NCBI GenBank assembly: GCA_035610835.1
Contig: CM069447.1
Location: forward strand, 57,419,048-57,483,047
Direction: 5' to 3'
Length of the DNA: 64,000 nt
Origin: Ophiura sarsii
Lineage: Eukaryota; Echinodermata; Ophiuroidea; Amphilepidida; Ophiuridae
Shown here: positions 34,092-45,765 of the stretch, piece by piece
How the letters are laid out: each line of letters starts with the position of its first letter
How positions within the stretch are numbered: the stretch's first letter is position 1
Position numbers and translations under genes: made by a program
The notes under the pieces: generated by a model
What the model saw: the letters and a program-made list of their open reading frames with translations, nothing else
What the model was told of the DNA's origin: nothing
The model's database searches: none

Positions 34092-35759
34092 CCTTGCCAG
34101 GGCTTGACAATTCGGCCACCTGCTAGAACTGAGTTTACTGTTGCCCGCGTGCGTCCACAAGTCACCCGCGTGATGTATGTTATATTTTTTAAATATTCAA
34201 TTATCCATCATCATCATCGGTCGTCCTTGGACGGAACGATGGAAGCAGCTTAGTTGCCTCCATCAATTATCCATTGTTTAAAGCTTTTTCATAAGCTTTT
34301 TACCCAGAATGCACTAGGAAACAAAAAAATATTAAATCAGGTGAATTTACCCCAAAATATTACAATATTAATATTAAATAGTCACCTCGTCCTGCTTTTC
34401 AAAAACGCAACAGTAAACTCACATTTGACTGTAAGGGGCATAATGTGCCTTAATTACACAATGGGGCTCTATAATAATTTTGACTTTGGCAACGATTGGC
34501 ATCTAATGCGCTTGTAGCAAGCTAATGGGATGCAAAATATGCCTCCCAAATCAAGGGCAGTAGCAGGCTAATATATCTTGTTTCTCTGCAATGACAAGCA
34601 AGGGTGCAGCAGAACAGGGCCCATTCCCGGGCCCATTATAGCCCTTGTGTTGTCCCAATAGGTACCGTAGTACAAGTGTATCGTAGATACACTGTACCAC
34701 TACCCTCCATAGACTCACAACGTCACGAAAATTTGCAAAAAAAACCTACTATTTTTACAGTTCACATACCTTCAAATATGTTCTTGAATATGGTTAGATT
34801 GGATTGACGTTGATTTGGATCTTCTTAATATGTTTCTAATTAAAGAATAATCAAGAAAATTAAACATCTCTGAAGGCACTAAATAATGCTAATGCTTCCA
34901 AATTCTTCGATAATATGTGCATCAAGCGGCCAGTTTGTTGTAATTGACATCCACTGTATTAGACCTGTGACGTATAATATTTTCGGTACCAGTGCTACCT
35001 TCCTGGTGTCACCAAATTCTGACATCGAATACCTCCAGTGACTTACCAGTGACTCGGAACATCAACAGCACAGTCTTTTTAATATGTCACACAAAACAAA
35101 ATGGCGAATAACAGAATGAATTTTCGTGCTCTACATGTAGTGCTTTTATTTCGAGCATTATTTCTCATGAATTAAAGGTCAGCTGAAGTTAAAACAGTAT
35201 TGAAGCAGATCCAACCATTGTTAAGTACAAGTTGTTATCCTCAAAACAGGTAATTTCGACTAAATTTGGACATCAATTTTGAAATCTTGCTGAAGGAAAA
35301 TCCAATCGGAAGTTATGTGGCTTTAGTATGCTGAGGCATGAATCATAGTAAAGCCACCATTGGGTCTAGCCCTTGTGTATTTTAAGCCCTGTCTACATTT
35401 CAATTTCGCTGAGATTAATGTTGTTAGTTCGGAATAATTGTTTTTTATGTTTATCAAAACAGTCCGGGTAGTATAAATCTTATTTAATTTGCTTGATACA
35501 TGAATATATTTCATTGGTAATGGACATAGAAGTGAAAAGAATTGCACTCGCCTTTGGCTTATGAAATATTTGTCAAGCACTTGCAATGATATACTGTCTG
35601 GAACAGTAAGTTCAATTTTTGAATTATTTTATGAATCTTCTAATTAAGATATATTCTTGTATATCACACATTTATTTAAACTTTAGTGTTGAATAATGTT
35701 AAATAGCTTTCAATTGTTATCAAGTTGTGTTAACTTTTGTGTTATCTTCTCTTTTTTAG
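34092..35759. other. Sequence upstream of the pseudokinase-like gene
   Basis: The 5' exon and promoter of the downstream gene should lie here or further left, but I cannot place them. Inverted GAGTTTACTGTTGC and GCAACAGTAAACTC occur near 34,131 and 34,405, perhaps another small element. The last bases before 35,760 form a good polypyrimidine tract and acceptor (CTTCTCTTTTTTAG). Confidence 0.4.
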
Positions 35760-35825
35760 AAGATGAGCTATTCAAAAGAAGGCAGTTTAGAAGAAGGCAT
35801 TCCACCAGTACCTGCAACAGATCAT
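35760..35825 (+). CDS. Pseudokinase-like gene: exon with probable start codon
   Basis: A 66-nt block between a strong acceptor (TTTTTTAG) and a GTGAGT donor. An ATG at 35,763 opens a frame that runs to the donor in phase 0 (21 codons, starting MSYSKEGSLEEG). The preceding AAG codon is in frame, so an upstream coding exon is also possible. The product is acidic and low-complexity. It is assigned to this gene because the exons that follow on the same strand are of similar size and composition and lead into the kinase-like exon. Splicing is inferred from signals alone. Confidence 0.5.
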
Positions 35826-36291
35826 GTGAGTTAAATTGTTACTGATTTTTCGCAAGATAGAATTTTATTATTTTATATTGACCATGGGATCCGTAGATAA
35901 AACTTCTTTACATTCACATTTTTATCATAAAATGACCCCTAAAATATTGCGATGCGTGTCATGTCAAATGTTGGTTCAATTGAGATTATTCCATTACACG
36001 CAGCTTCGCCTCGTGCGATGGAATATAATCCAAATTTGACCGTGTGATAGTTTGTACTTACTATCATGATCACACGCTATGGCATTAAATATTTGTCTTT
36101 TATCTGGCGACGAAGCAAAAAATTATGATATACATTATTTTGTTCTTATGTTGATTTTAAAGCATACGATGCAATGCCAATTACATTACATTATTGCCAA
36201 TTGCATGATTTGAATATATTTTTTACATAATTTTCTTTACCTGGATTGGCTTTTATACTATAACGATGTATTTTTCTTTGCTATTTTACAG

Positions 36292-36373
36292 TGTTGTCTG
36301 TCTAAATCTGAAGAAAAAAAAGATGACAAAGTCTTTGAAAAGAAAGCTAAGTCGACGATCCAAGAGAGAAATG
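36292..36373 (+). CDS. Pseudokinase-like gene: Lys/Glu-rich exon
   Basis: An 82-nt block between TTTTACAG and GGTATGTG signals. In phase 0 it continues the previous exon with KSEEKKDDKVFEKKAKS, a highly charged, probably disordered stretch. Its length is not a multiple of three. It leaves phase 1, but the next exon I can see (38,986) is open only in phase 0 or 2. A missed exon, an alternative donor (GT at 36,378), alternative splicing or gene decay could explain this. Confidence 0.45.
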
Positions 36374-36790
36374 GTATGTGCCTTTTTTTAAATTAGATAT
36401 TTATGCCTAATAAATTATGCGCTGAGGTTTATTCACAAGGTAAACATGTCATGTATGAGTGTGAAACACCAACTTTAGATCATATATTATGATACCTCAT
36501 GTAATGGGTGTTTAGGCTCAGGTTTTTCAGCACCAGTCAAAAGAATCTTGCGCAGGATGCTCTCTTTATTTTAGGAAAACCATATTATATCCTGGCAGTG
36601 TTCAGTGCAATTGAGACATTTCTGGTTTTAGAGATGTTTTGATTAGACATAAAGCTTCTTTGTCATTGTTTGTGTGTGGCAGAAACTTGCTGATATTTGG
36701 ATCAGCTAGCTTATCAATGGAAAGCAGAACCAGCTAGCTATACTCTATTTACCTTCCTCTAGACAGTGACATTAATTTATTTTACAGGCG

Positions 36791-37466
36791 CAGGGTGTAT
36801 CATAAAGATTAGGAAACTTTTTGATGATGGTTTAAATCCTTGTTAAATCACTAAAGCATGACCAACCGATAAAGATAAAATCCTGAAAAGATGAGAAAAA
36901 TCCTTTATTAATTAAGGAAATTATTGCCTATCAGGCAAGGCAATCTATTTTGTAGTACATGTACAATGGTCATTCACACAGTAACAGTAGAGTAACATAA
37001 ATGCGCACACTATTATGCCACTTCTACTTCTAATATTATGCTAATGAACCAGCTACAGTGGCTTCAGAACTTTTTTAATTTGCACAGAATATGCCTGCAT
37101 ATTGATTTGTGGATTATTTAGCCAGTATTGATTTGTGCCTGAATTAAATGGATTACCAAGCTAATCTTTGCTATTGACTGATAGATTATTTTCTATGTTT
37201 ATAATTATTGTAATGTATCGAAACATAAACCATGTTATTTACTGGTTTATATAAATCCCATTGAACAAACCAGTAGTAATTAAATGACATGGTTTACGCA
37301 AATTATGCTAGTTTTCTTACTTTTCATTGGATTAGTCTCATATTTTCAGGATATCATAATAATTAATTGGGCTTTACATTGAGACTAAATTGGTCATGGT
37401 CCAATGATCATATCAAGTATTACACCGTCTTGAAAAAATGTCCTATTTTTTTTGATACACCCTGTA
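36791..37466. mobile_element. Mariner-type TIR element in an intron
   Basis: The left end CAGGGTGTATCATAAAGATT and the right end TTTTGATACACCCTGT are inverted matches with two or three changes, separated by about 650 bp of AT-rich non-coding DNA. A TA follows the right end, but the left flank is altered. CAGGGTGT-type ends are common in Tc1/mariner-derived MITEs. Confidence 0.55.
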
Positions 37467-38985
37467 TTGCATGTCAATAGTTTTCTCTATGGAATTTGTT
37501 TTTACAAGTTCTTTTTTGTTGTTGCTTGTGATCTATTGCATGAATACCTCATCTGAAATTATTATGCCGCACATCAAAAGGGGAAACTTCACAGATGAGG
37601 TCAATTTTAGTTTAGCATTTGTGCTCTCATTTTCTAAGCTATAAAATGACATAAAAATGATCTAAATCGACTTTGGCATTCATCTAAAAGGGCGATTGCG
37701 TGCAAGTAGCATATTCAAAGTACATTACATTCAATCAAACTTAGCATAACTGTTAACCGATGTTAAAATTAGTTCTCATCAAGTTGTGTTAACTATTGCA
37801 TTGGAGGGGTGGGGCAAAATTATTACTATGACAATTCTTAAGATTTTACTGAGTTCTGAAGAAATTTTCAGAGGGGCACAGCCCTTATGCCATGGAAATT
37901 CAAATGCATGTCAGCGAATATGTTCAGACTTTCATTAACAGAAACCATCAAATCATAAACGTAATTTGTGTTGCGTTCAAACTTGTAAAATTGATTAAAC
38001 CATCACACATAGTAAACTATACTGATCATCACATTTCCCATTGAATAACAAACATTCACTCGGTTTGACAACCTTTCAACCAATAACTAGTCGAGGTAAT
38101 CAGCAATTAATGTGAAAGTAATTGAATGCTATTGCTCTGATTAGGTTGTTCTAACAAAATAAATGTTATCGTGACATGCACAAAATTGTGGCATCTGATT
38201 TCAATGTGAATGGCATGCATGTTTATGAATTTGTACTAAAAATCTTTTCATAAGTCAATGTTTGACTCTAATTGCCTCTTGAGGTAAATGGCTAGATAAG
38301 GCGATGTAAAAACACCGTTGTACGGGTGGACAGACTCTTGGGTTTTTTAAAATTGATAAAAAAATGATATATTTTTCGGCCAAAAACGGGTGATTTGGTG
38401 AAAACAATTCTTTAAAAAAAATGTTTAAAAACATTCTTGAAAAATGCAAAAAGTGGGTCTGTCGGGCCTGTAAAACAGGGTTTCCCCTGCCTTGACACTT
38501 TCCACGCGGCAGGTAGCTGCAGCTGACATTCCAAAATGTCACAAAATGTTTCTAATATGTCAAAATTATTGAATTTTATTACCGGAATCACCATGAGAAA
38601 TGTATTAAAATAAGTACAAACATGACTACTATTGGTTCAGTAATCCTTCAGATAGACCTTGTCATTTGAAAAAGGTTTCTCACAAATCTGATTTGTATTT
38701 GGTAAAACCAACAGCCGCATGGAAACAGTTAAGGCAGTTTAGAGAAATCAAGACAAATGTCATTGATTTATTATAAGTCTGTGGTATGAAGTGGTAGATG
38801 TTTGTTCCTGTTTTGATATCAAAAGATAGAAAGAGTGGCATAGCTGTTATTGGTTACAACTACTCAACTCATAAAGGTGCATTGAATAATAACCAAACTT
38901 TAGGGGACATATTTTAAAAATAGTCTTGGAGGATGAAAAATGCATCAAATTAATGAATTTTGTATGTAATGAATGCTTATTTCAG

Positions 38986-39027
38986 GAAAGAAGTCAACGA
39001 GTTGAAAGAGAGGAGTTGCCATCAACT
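38986..39027 (+). CDS. Pseudokinase-like gene: 14-codon exon
   Basis: TTATTTCAG acceptor, 42 nt, GTAAGT donor. Phase 0 gives ERSQRVEREELPST. The phase-1 reading demanded by the preceding exon meets TGA, so the upstream join is unresolved. From here on, every junction to the kinase-like exon is phase 0. Confidence 0.5.
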
Positions 39028-39575
39028 GTAAGTTAATATCCAAATATCAATAGAAAATGGTGTCAACCTGTTAAATCTAAAGATTGTCAGTCAGTAAATT
39101 GTTCGAAAATTCCATAGAGAATCCCCAACAGATTTCAAGAAGCAATTGACAAGATAAACAGAATTTTAAAGCTTGTTTTGTTAAACGCCTTCAAAATGTT
39201 GTTTCTATAATTAACTCGCATTTAATTTAGACACTGTTAGACAAGGCTTTAAGTTAGTTCCTGTTTAGTTTGAGAATATGGCCCATAGTGTACAATGTAT
39301 AAATGTAAACTATATTGCTGTGTGCTTGTTAAGACTTCATGTTGCATATTTTAGGATTGTTAGGAGAGTGAAAGAGTGTGATAGCACATCAACGACATAA
39401 CAAATTGTGCAATACATTCTCTGTGTTTCAGTTTTGGAAATTGTAACAATTCCACTACCATCTATATGCAACAATAAAAGTAACAATAACAACTGTTTTT
39501 AAATTGCAAGTATTTCAGTGGTGAAAGGCTAAGCAAGCCCAACTCATGCTATTGAACATTTAAATTATTCTACAG

Positions 39576-39629
39576 AGCTCATTGCCGACAAGAAAATCTG
39601 CCAATGGAAAGAAAACGTCTAAAACCAAG
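39576..39629 (+). CDS. Pseudokinase-like gene: 18-codon basic exon
   Basis: Acceptor TATTCTACAG, 54 nt open in phase 0 (SSLPTRKSANGKKTSKTK), donor GTATGA. It is Lys/Ser/Thr-rich, consistent with a flexible linker. It is in phase with both neighbours. Confidence 0.5.
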
Positions 39630-40922
39630 GTATGAAGGATCCAATGACTGTCATACATTTTCAAATGTATTTCTTTTTTAATCACTTATCATAGTCAAGT
39701 TGAATTGAAAGCTCAGTAACAGTTGGTTTGCATTTTATTGCCCCTTTCACTTTTGATTTGAAGAAAGAAACTGGTCCTTTTTCACAGCTTATTTTTTTGG
39801 CTTGATGTTTTGGGGATATGTTAAAATGAATAAAAATAAACATGAATAATCCTTGTATATATTCCATATTTATCTTTAGTTTGTAACAATTCATAGTTGC
39901 TACAAAAGTTGTAACTACATGTAACCAACCCCCCAAAAATGTGTTTCATCTCGACATATTCAGTCACCAAGTCTGTTTTTGGATTTTTTTTTGGATTTTT
40001 CAAGAAACAAAACATATGCATGCATTGACCTAATTCGTACATGACACTATACAAATCAAAATGCACATCATGAAATAGTTTCATCAGGAATTCAAAAGAA
40101 CATTATGAATCTTTCGTAGAAAAATTCCAGAATGGAAACTTACTATTTTTCCATACGGGTTTCAACAACATGTCTGTTGTCTTCCTCAGTGGATTGTGTT
40201 TGATTCAAAGCTAGTGTTTCTAATCTGTTTCTTGATGACGTCATCAGATGCTGATGATGACGTTATCTGGATCAGTGGGTCGTAAAGATGACTGAGTTGG
40301 TAAGCCCCCTCGTGGCCATTCATAGGTGCTTTTCAAAATTCACAATTTGAGCACAATTTTGATCTATGTAAAAAAGAATGAAAACATGCTAACACTCGCA
40401 GTGAAGATCAGCGAATCCGTGATTCCTGAACAACGAATCAAAACAATGTGTGTGGCGTGCGTATTAAACGGCGCACACACAAGTGCATTAGACACTTCCA
40501 GTTTCTTGCCTTCTCATTGGTTCAACACTACTTAGGGTGTATGAATTAGGGTTGTCCTTGGTCTGATTCCCATTCAAATCCATTGCCATAATTTTGATCA
40601 GATATCTATGAGTCTGACTAAAGCTGTACTTTACTGACCAAGTACCGAGTCATCACACAACTTTAGGTTTAGTTAATTTTTTACATTTTTGAAAGATGGT
40701 TGATTTTTGGATGACATCAAAGCTCATAAGGGTGACAGCAGGGCTCAAACAGTATCATAAAAGGCAAATTCATGTAAATAAAGATGTAAACAAAACTAAA
40801 ACTTAAATTGCCCATTTTTGTATTTAATGTTTCGAGACAAAGTGATTTCCAATCATCTGTAACTTTAGTTTGGAATATGCAGGTCTCCATGCTCATGGGG
40901 AGTCAAGAGTCAGTAATCAATC

Positions 40923-41371
40923 CAGGACTTACCATTGGGCACAGGGCCCCAGATTTGTTGGCCTTCAAACTTTAAAAAAAAGACATAGACACTAACCAAA
41001 TTAGGAAGAAAGTGCAGCAATTAATTTCCAAATACAATTTCATACACAAATAGCAAAAATATATGCTATATGCACATTTTATCTGAAAGAGTAATGTAGA
41101 GGTTGTTTAAAGCCCAAATGTACCTTAATTGTGGGTTATACTAGTGTAAAATAGCAAATCTCATTTGTTCAGTCAGTTTTTCATTGTCAGCAAATTTGCA
41201 ATATTTGTGGCATCTCTAACTTCCAAATCCTTCATGTAGATACACATGGTCTGCCCTATAATTGTTCTCGCTCTTTAGCCACTAGATAGAACATGGTGTC
41301 GTAACATTGTGTTGGGGAGCCTTCAAATTTTAGCCTGGCCTAGGGCCCGAACAAAGGTAAATCTGGCACTG
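40923..41371. mobile_element. Old hAT-like MITE in an intron
   Basis: The left end CAGGACTTACCATTGGGC is a diverged inverted match to the right end, which read in reverse complement gives CAGTGCCAGATTTACC. Internal AGGGCCC phrases pair as well. Flanking octamers AATCAATC (40,915-40,922) and GATAAATC (41,372-41,379) agree at six of eight positions, as expected for a decayed 8-bp TSD. Confidence 0.5.
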
Positions 41372-41528
41372 GATAAATCACATGATCATACAAGTAAAAT
41401 TGGCAGTTGATAAATAAATGTCTTGAGGATTACAACAAGTTAAATGGAATGAAACACAACCGTCTCAGACAAGCCCTGCTATATATTTGGTCAAAGATGA
41501 TACTGATCATGTTTTTCCCCTTTTGTAG

Positions 41529-41585
41529 GCACAGAGCAGGAAAAGCAATGCAGAAGGCAATAGACCGTCACTTCCTTATGTACCT
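41529..41585 (+). CDS. Pseudokinase-like gene: 19-codon exon
   Basis: Acceptor CCCCTTTTGTAG, 57 nt, donor GTAAGT. Phase 0 yields AQSRKSNAEGNRPSLPYVP, which joins in frame to PGRPLFRN of the next exon. The Pro- and Ser-rich composition continues the disordered N-terminal region. Confidence 0.55.
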
Positions 41586-42117
41586 GTAAGTCATGTACTG
41601 AATTTATACATTTGCATAAATAAATATTGTAAGGTACATCAACCTTGTAAATATCATACTAGCCAATTTTTACCCAGTGGCCCCTCTTGCACTGTAAAGT
41701 GCATCAATCATTGCAGATTATGATAGCCACAGGTCACCGTTTGTGATCAAACTCAGCAGTGTCTGGCCAAATAGCAGAACATCTTTGAATAGGTTCATTA
41801 CAGTTGTAAATATTATTTTGAACAAATCCAAGGGGCTTACTCACACTTTAGACTGTTGGGTCAACCAGGTTGGTTGGTGAACATCTCTACATAATTTAGA
41901 AAGATTAATCTGTTAGATAGGCATATGCGACCCTTTTTTAACAATTGTAGTATTGGTACCTTTTAAATGATACATGTTTTAAAATGCTTCCCAGTTATAT
42001 GCACTGCCTCTGATCATTTTAAATTTGATTCAAGTATGTAAAATTGGTCTGCGATCATTGAATATGCATTGGTGTAATATAGCAATTGTATAACAATATA
42101 TATATATATATATATAG

Positions 42118-42321
42118 ATGAAAATAGAGACTATTTCATTATTCATTAGTGTAACTTTATTACCGACAAACTTGTTTCGAAGAGGTGTAGGACACCTCCT
42201 CTCTTCAGGGAATGGTGTAACCACCATTCCCTGAAGAGAGGAGGTGTCCTACACCTCTTCGAAACAAGTTTGTCGGTAATAAAGTTACACTAATGAATAA
42301 TGAAATAGTCTCTATTTTCAT
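42118..42321. mobile_element. Perfect 100-bp-arm palindrome (foldback element) in an intron
   Basis: Arms 42,118-42,217 and 42,222-42,321 are exact inverted complements around the 4-base loop TAAC. I found no mismatch over 100 bp. It lies between TA microsatellites (42,097-42,116 and about 42,387-42,420). The arms carry CTTCGAAACAAG and its complement. No coding role. It would form a very stable hairpin in RNA or single-stranded DNA. Confidence 0.93.
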
Positions 42322-42381
42322 ATATTATGAAGCTCCTTATTTAAGTTGAGCACTCTACGAGGATCATCTTGGGTGATTATT

Positions 42382-42426
<45 letters not shown>

Positions 42427-42558
42427 ATGTGAATTTGTCTAACAATATCCATAAAGTAAAGTAAATTTTATTTAGTGTATTCACCATGGATTAATAATAT
42501 GTAATACACACAGAATAGGCCATGTTAATTGACTTTACATTTTCTTTTATATCAACAG

Positions 42559-43671
42559 CCTGGCAGACCTTTGTTTCGGAACCATGGGGCCAAGCCTACT
42601 CCGGAGTCACCCCCAGTCCCCACTGTAACTGAGATGCAACTCATCAAAGAACGCAAACATAATGCATTTCTTGAAAAGAAATTGTGCCACGTCACTTCAG
42701 AGTTTTTATCCACTCACTCAAGACATGCGCAATGCACTCATGAGAGAATGGCGCCTGCAGTGTCAAAGAGGGCTGCAGATCTTGTTGATGCGGCAGTACT
42801 ACGGTCCACATACAGCTTCCATCAACAAAGTCTGGAGAGTGTCCCGCTGGTTCAATTGACCCAGAAGGACCTCCCTCTTGGCGATGCATGCAAAGTTCTG
42901 GAGAATGGTAGGTCAATTTCTTACATGATAGATAAACCCTGGCCTCAGGGACCTATACATATTACTGATTACATTGGAAGGGTCACTAAAGCAAGCATAG
43001 AGTATAAGGTTTTGTATTCGATTAATGGTGTCAAACATGTACCCAAACCATTAGGTGTACTCATGCAAAATTACACAGCATACAGTCAATGTATTGTCAC
43101 ACAGTCATTGTTTAGGCCGTTTGTCACCAATGTTTTGTATACCCCACGCAATGTCTCCATGGCTGCTGATTTTCACAAGCGGAAAGTACCATGGACACAG
43201 ATATTTACTGACATATCTGAGGCTCTGCTAGGCATGCACAACCTTGGCTTTATTCACAACTAGGTGCGCCCAGAAAATGTACTTATCGGGAAAGTAATTA
43301 GTCCCGATAAGGTCAAATCTTATGCCAGGGCAGAACTGGTGAATTTTTCATTGGCATGTAAAATAGAATACAGCCGCATTTTGACAAAGGATCAAGTTGC
43401 AGCTGGGACAGCTTGGTCATCTACGGTGGGCGTATCTTATTTTGCTCCAGAGGTTGCCAATGGAACCTCTCCACCTAGTAAGGCCAGCGACGTTTATGCG
43501 TTTGGACAAACGATTATTCAATTGTCTGTCAATCTTGCATTCCCTGATTGCCTCTTATCCATTGCACATGATTGTCTGGCAGACAAGCCAAATGATCGTC
43601 CTAAAATGTGCACAATATATAAAATTCTTGATAAGGCTTGCCCTCAAGTGGATAGCAAGCAGGACTCATAA
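42559..43671 (+). pseudogene. Kinase-like domain exon with TAG at the catalytic-loop Asp (pseudokinase or pseudogene)
   Basis: One exon after a TATCAACAG acceptor, in phase 0 with the preceding exon. A Pro-rich stretch and a likely coiled coil (about EMQLIKERKHNAFLEKKL) lead into a kinase fold. An alpha-C-like segment (KASIEYKVL) precedes HVPKPLGVL. The catalytic loop reads GMHNLGFIHN, then TAG (43,261-43,263), then VRPENVLIG. The stop sits exactly where HxD places its Asp, and the frame stays open on both sides. DFG is replaced by NFS (in ELVNFSLACKI). The APE (YFAPEVA), SDVYAFG and NDRPKM landmarks of the C-lobe are well kept. I cannot see a glycine-rich loop, and ISYMI is only a weak candidate for the VAIK strand. 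The ancestor was therefore probably already a pseudokinase; the TAG may be a recent inactivation, a sequencing error or a recoded codon. The final residues and stop come from a SINE insertion. Confidence 0.7.
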
Positions 43672-43700
43672 TACGAAGGTTGTGAGTTCTAGCCCCACTA
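43633..43700 (+). mobile_element. tRNA-Met-derived SINE, left part
   Basis: Aligns by eye with elongator tRNA-Met: AAGTGGATAGCAAGCAGG (A-box/D-arm region), CTCATAAT (CAT anticodon loop), GAAGG, then GTGAGTTCTAGCCCCAC (B-box/T-arm). It overlaps the 3' end of the kinase-like frame and supplies its stop codon at 43,669-43,671. The SINE body resumes after the MITE, at 44,465. Confidence 0.65.
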
Positions 43701-44464
43701 CCATACTGGTCCGAGTATAGTCCCATGCCCGATTATAATCCCACCCCCTCATTTTTAAGAAAATTCAGGGACTCAAGGAAAATCTGTTTAAAATCCCATG
43801 TTAAATATCAAACTTCCAAGCTCCAGGATGCCGAATTCATCACCCTAAAACTAAAAAAACTATGGCAAATTCATGACTTTTTTTCAACACATATTTTAAT
43901 CCATTTTAAGTTCCGTTATCATACTTCAATGCTGATTTAGTTGATGCAACTATCAACCTAACTTGTGGGATAATCAGATACATCTTTACATTCATTCTGG
44001 AACTGTTATAAAATGTGTAATTTAATGCAAACATTTTTTTAAATCAATAGAAAAATGAAAGCTTTTAACAGTATTGACCGCCATACTTATCATTGAGAGG
44101 TTTAAGCATGAAAATATGATCAAACCATGAATTATTAAATGATTTAATATTTCCAAGGTGACGGCTACCATGTGCTAAAAAGATCGAAAATTAAGTTTTA
44201 ATTCCAAGAAAAAAACCCCATTAAACTAGCATTTTTTATATTTAAGTTATAAATCCATGTAAAGTAAGTCTTCAAAATACATCATCAAGAAAATCTTAAA
44301 CTTTGTTTCCAGCTTGCAAATTGCAATACAGGGAAATTTTAGTAAGTAAACTTATTTTCCTCTTTTTTTCGCCGGACACACATTTGTCCGATCACAATCC
44401 CATCCCCTAATTCTGATATTTGTTCAAGTTAAAAACCAGTGGGACTATACTCGGACCAGTACGG
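43701..44464. mobile_element. TA-flanked MITE splitting the SINE
   Basis: 25-bp TIRs (43,701-43,725 and 44,440-44,464) beginning CCATACTGGTCCGAGTATAG differ at one base (CCA versus CCG). TA is duplicated at 43,699-43,700 and 44,465-44,466, as in the Tc1/mariner superfamily. A direct repeat of the CCGAT..AATCCCA.CCCCT type sits just inside each end. The 764 bp are non-coding; the 71-codon frame at its left end has no signature. Confidence 0.85.
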
Positions 44465-44594
44465 TATATGGCCAACATGTTTGTATCCTTGGGCAAGGTA
44501 CTTATGTACTTTGTTATCATCTAATTTCTGCACCTAGCCAGCTGCGATCAAGATGATGTGAATGGCAGCGCAATATCAAAACTGACTATTACTA
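44465..44594 (+). mobile_element. tRNA-Met-derived SINE, right part
   Basis: Continues from the MITE with TTTGTATCCTTGGGCAAGGT. A TCCTTGGGCAAGGYACTT phrase commonly follows the tRNA-like head in animal SINEs (from memory of the family type, not a search). The tail ends near the TTAA element, so its original 3' end is uncertain. Confidence 0.55.
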
Positions 44595-44598
44595 TTAA

Positions 44599-44802
44599 GG
44601 GAAGTGTCAACCCTATTATTTTGATGATCAACTTTTGCTTCTGAGTTTGAGAATATTTAATAAAAGTACATCAAAGTATACATTTATAGAAAGGAAATTT
44701 GATAAGAAATCGGATGGTGATATCAATATGATACCAAATAAACTAAATGTTGAGAAATAAACCAAAAAGCGATTTATTTATTTATTTATTTATTTATTTA
44801 TT

Positions 44803-44844
<42 letters not shown>

Positions 44845-45716
44845 GTTGTTTTGGTTTTTTTTACCCCAAATTTTTCAGACAGCATAACTTTTAAAACTTG
44901 TAAAACAAGACAATTTTGTCTAGGATCGTTTTTTGGTTTTTTCCCAAAATAAGGCTTAGTTTTGGAAATATTGCTAAAAATATCGGAAAAATTTAAAAGG
45001 CGTGTTTTTTGCATACATTTCGCTTGAAATGGATACATATCTCGGGTTTAAAATCCATAATCGAAAAAATTCAAAAAATCGCTCATAGCGCTGAAAGTCC
45101 TCTACACAATGGTAGTAAAAGTATACCTGATAGTTTGATATATTTTTATGTTGTCTGAAAATTCGTAAAATTCCTTCAAATTTGAACTTCCAGAAATCAT
45201 CGGTTTAGTTAAAATATTGACATTTTCCACCATTTAAAGCTAAATGTTCATACTATTATGAACAATCAAAATAAACTATCAGATTCAATTTATATTGTAA
45301 CAATGTGAAGAAATTGAAAAAAAAAACCTGAAATTTAAATGATCGTAATTAAGATTGGCCTTTGCTTACATTTGTAGACATGGTTTTGCGCTCTTTTGTT
45401 TTTCGCGTCTACGTCGTGGATATTAAGTGGCGCATCTAGTATTACGCACGGGAAGATTCAGCGCGACACAATGATTGAATAGCTGTAGCAGCAGTTGAAA
45501 AGCGCGGAACTCCACTTACATTCCCGCCAAAAAATCATGCTCCTTTTCCTGACTCAAACTTACCAAAACAACCATTTTAAATCACCCAAGAGAGTGAAAA
45601 ATAATCGCTTCCAATTAGTACCTTATGATAGTAATGATAGAATACATATAAAAGTATAAAATAATAGAGAAATATGAAATTCAATTTTTGAAACAAGTGC
45701 TGGGTTGACACTGCCC
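44599..45716. mobile_element. TTAA-flanked non-autonomous element
   Basis: The termini GGGAAGTGTCAACCC and GGGTTGACACTGCCC are 15-bp TIRs with one mismatch. TTAA occurs at 44,595-44,598 and 45,717-45,720. Subterminal text (AAGTATACATTTATAGAAAGG) resembles the TTAA element at 11,079 (AAGTATACATTTTTGGAAAGG), suggesting one family. There is no transposase frame. A TTTA array and a 36-T run lie inside. Confidence 0.75.
44772..44840. repeat. (TTTA)n followed by a 36-T run
   Basis: About eight TTTA units run into an uninterrupted T tract (44,805-44,840). The Lys-rich minus-strand frame here is an artefact. Confidence 0.95.
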
Positions 45717-45765
45717 TTAATGTGATTAAAGAGAATTAGGCTTGGAATTTCTTTTAACTCATTAT

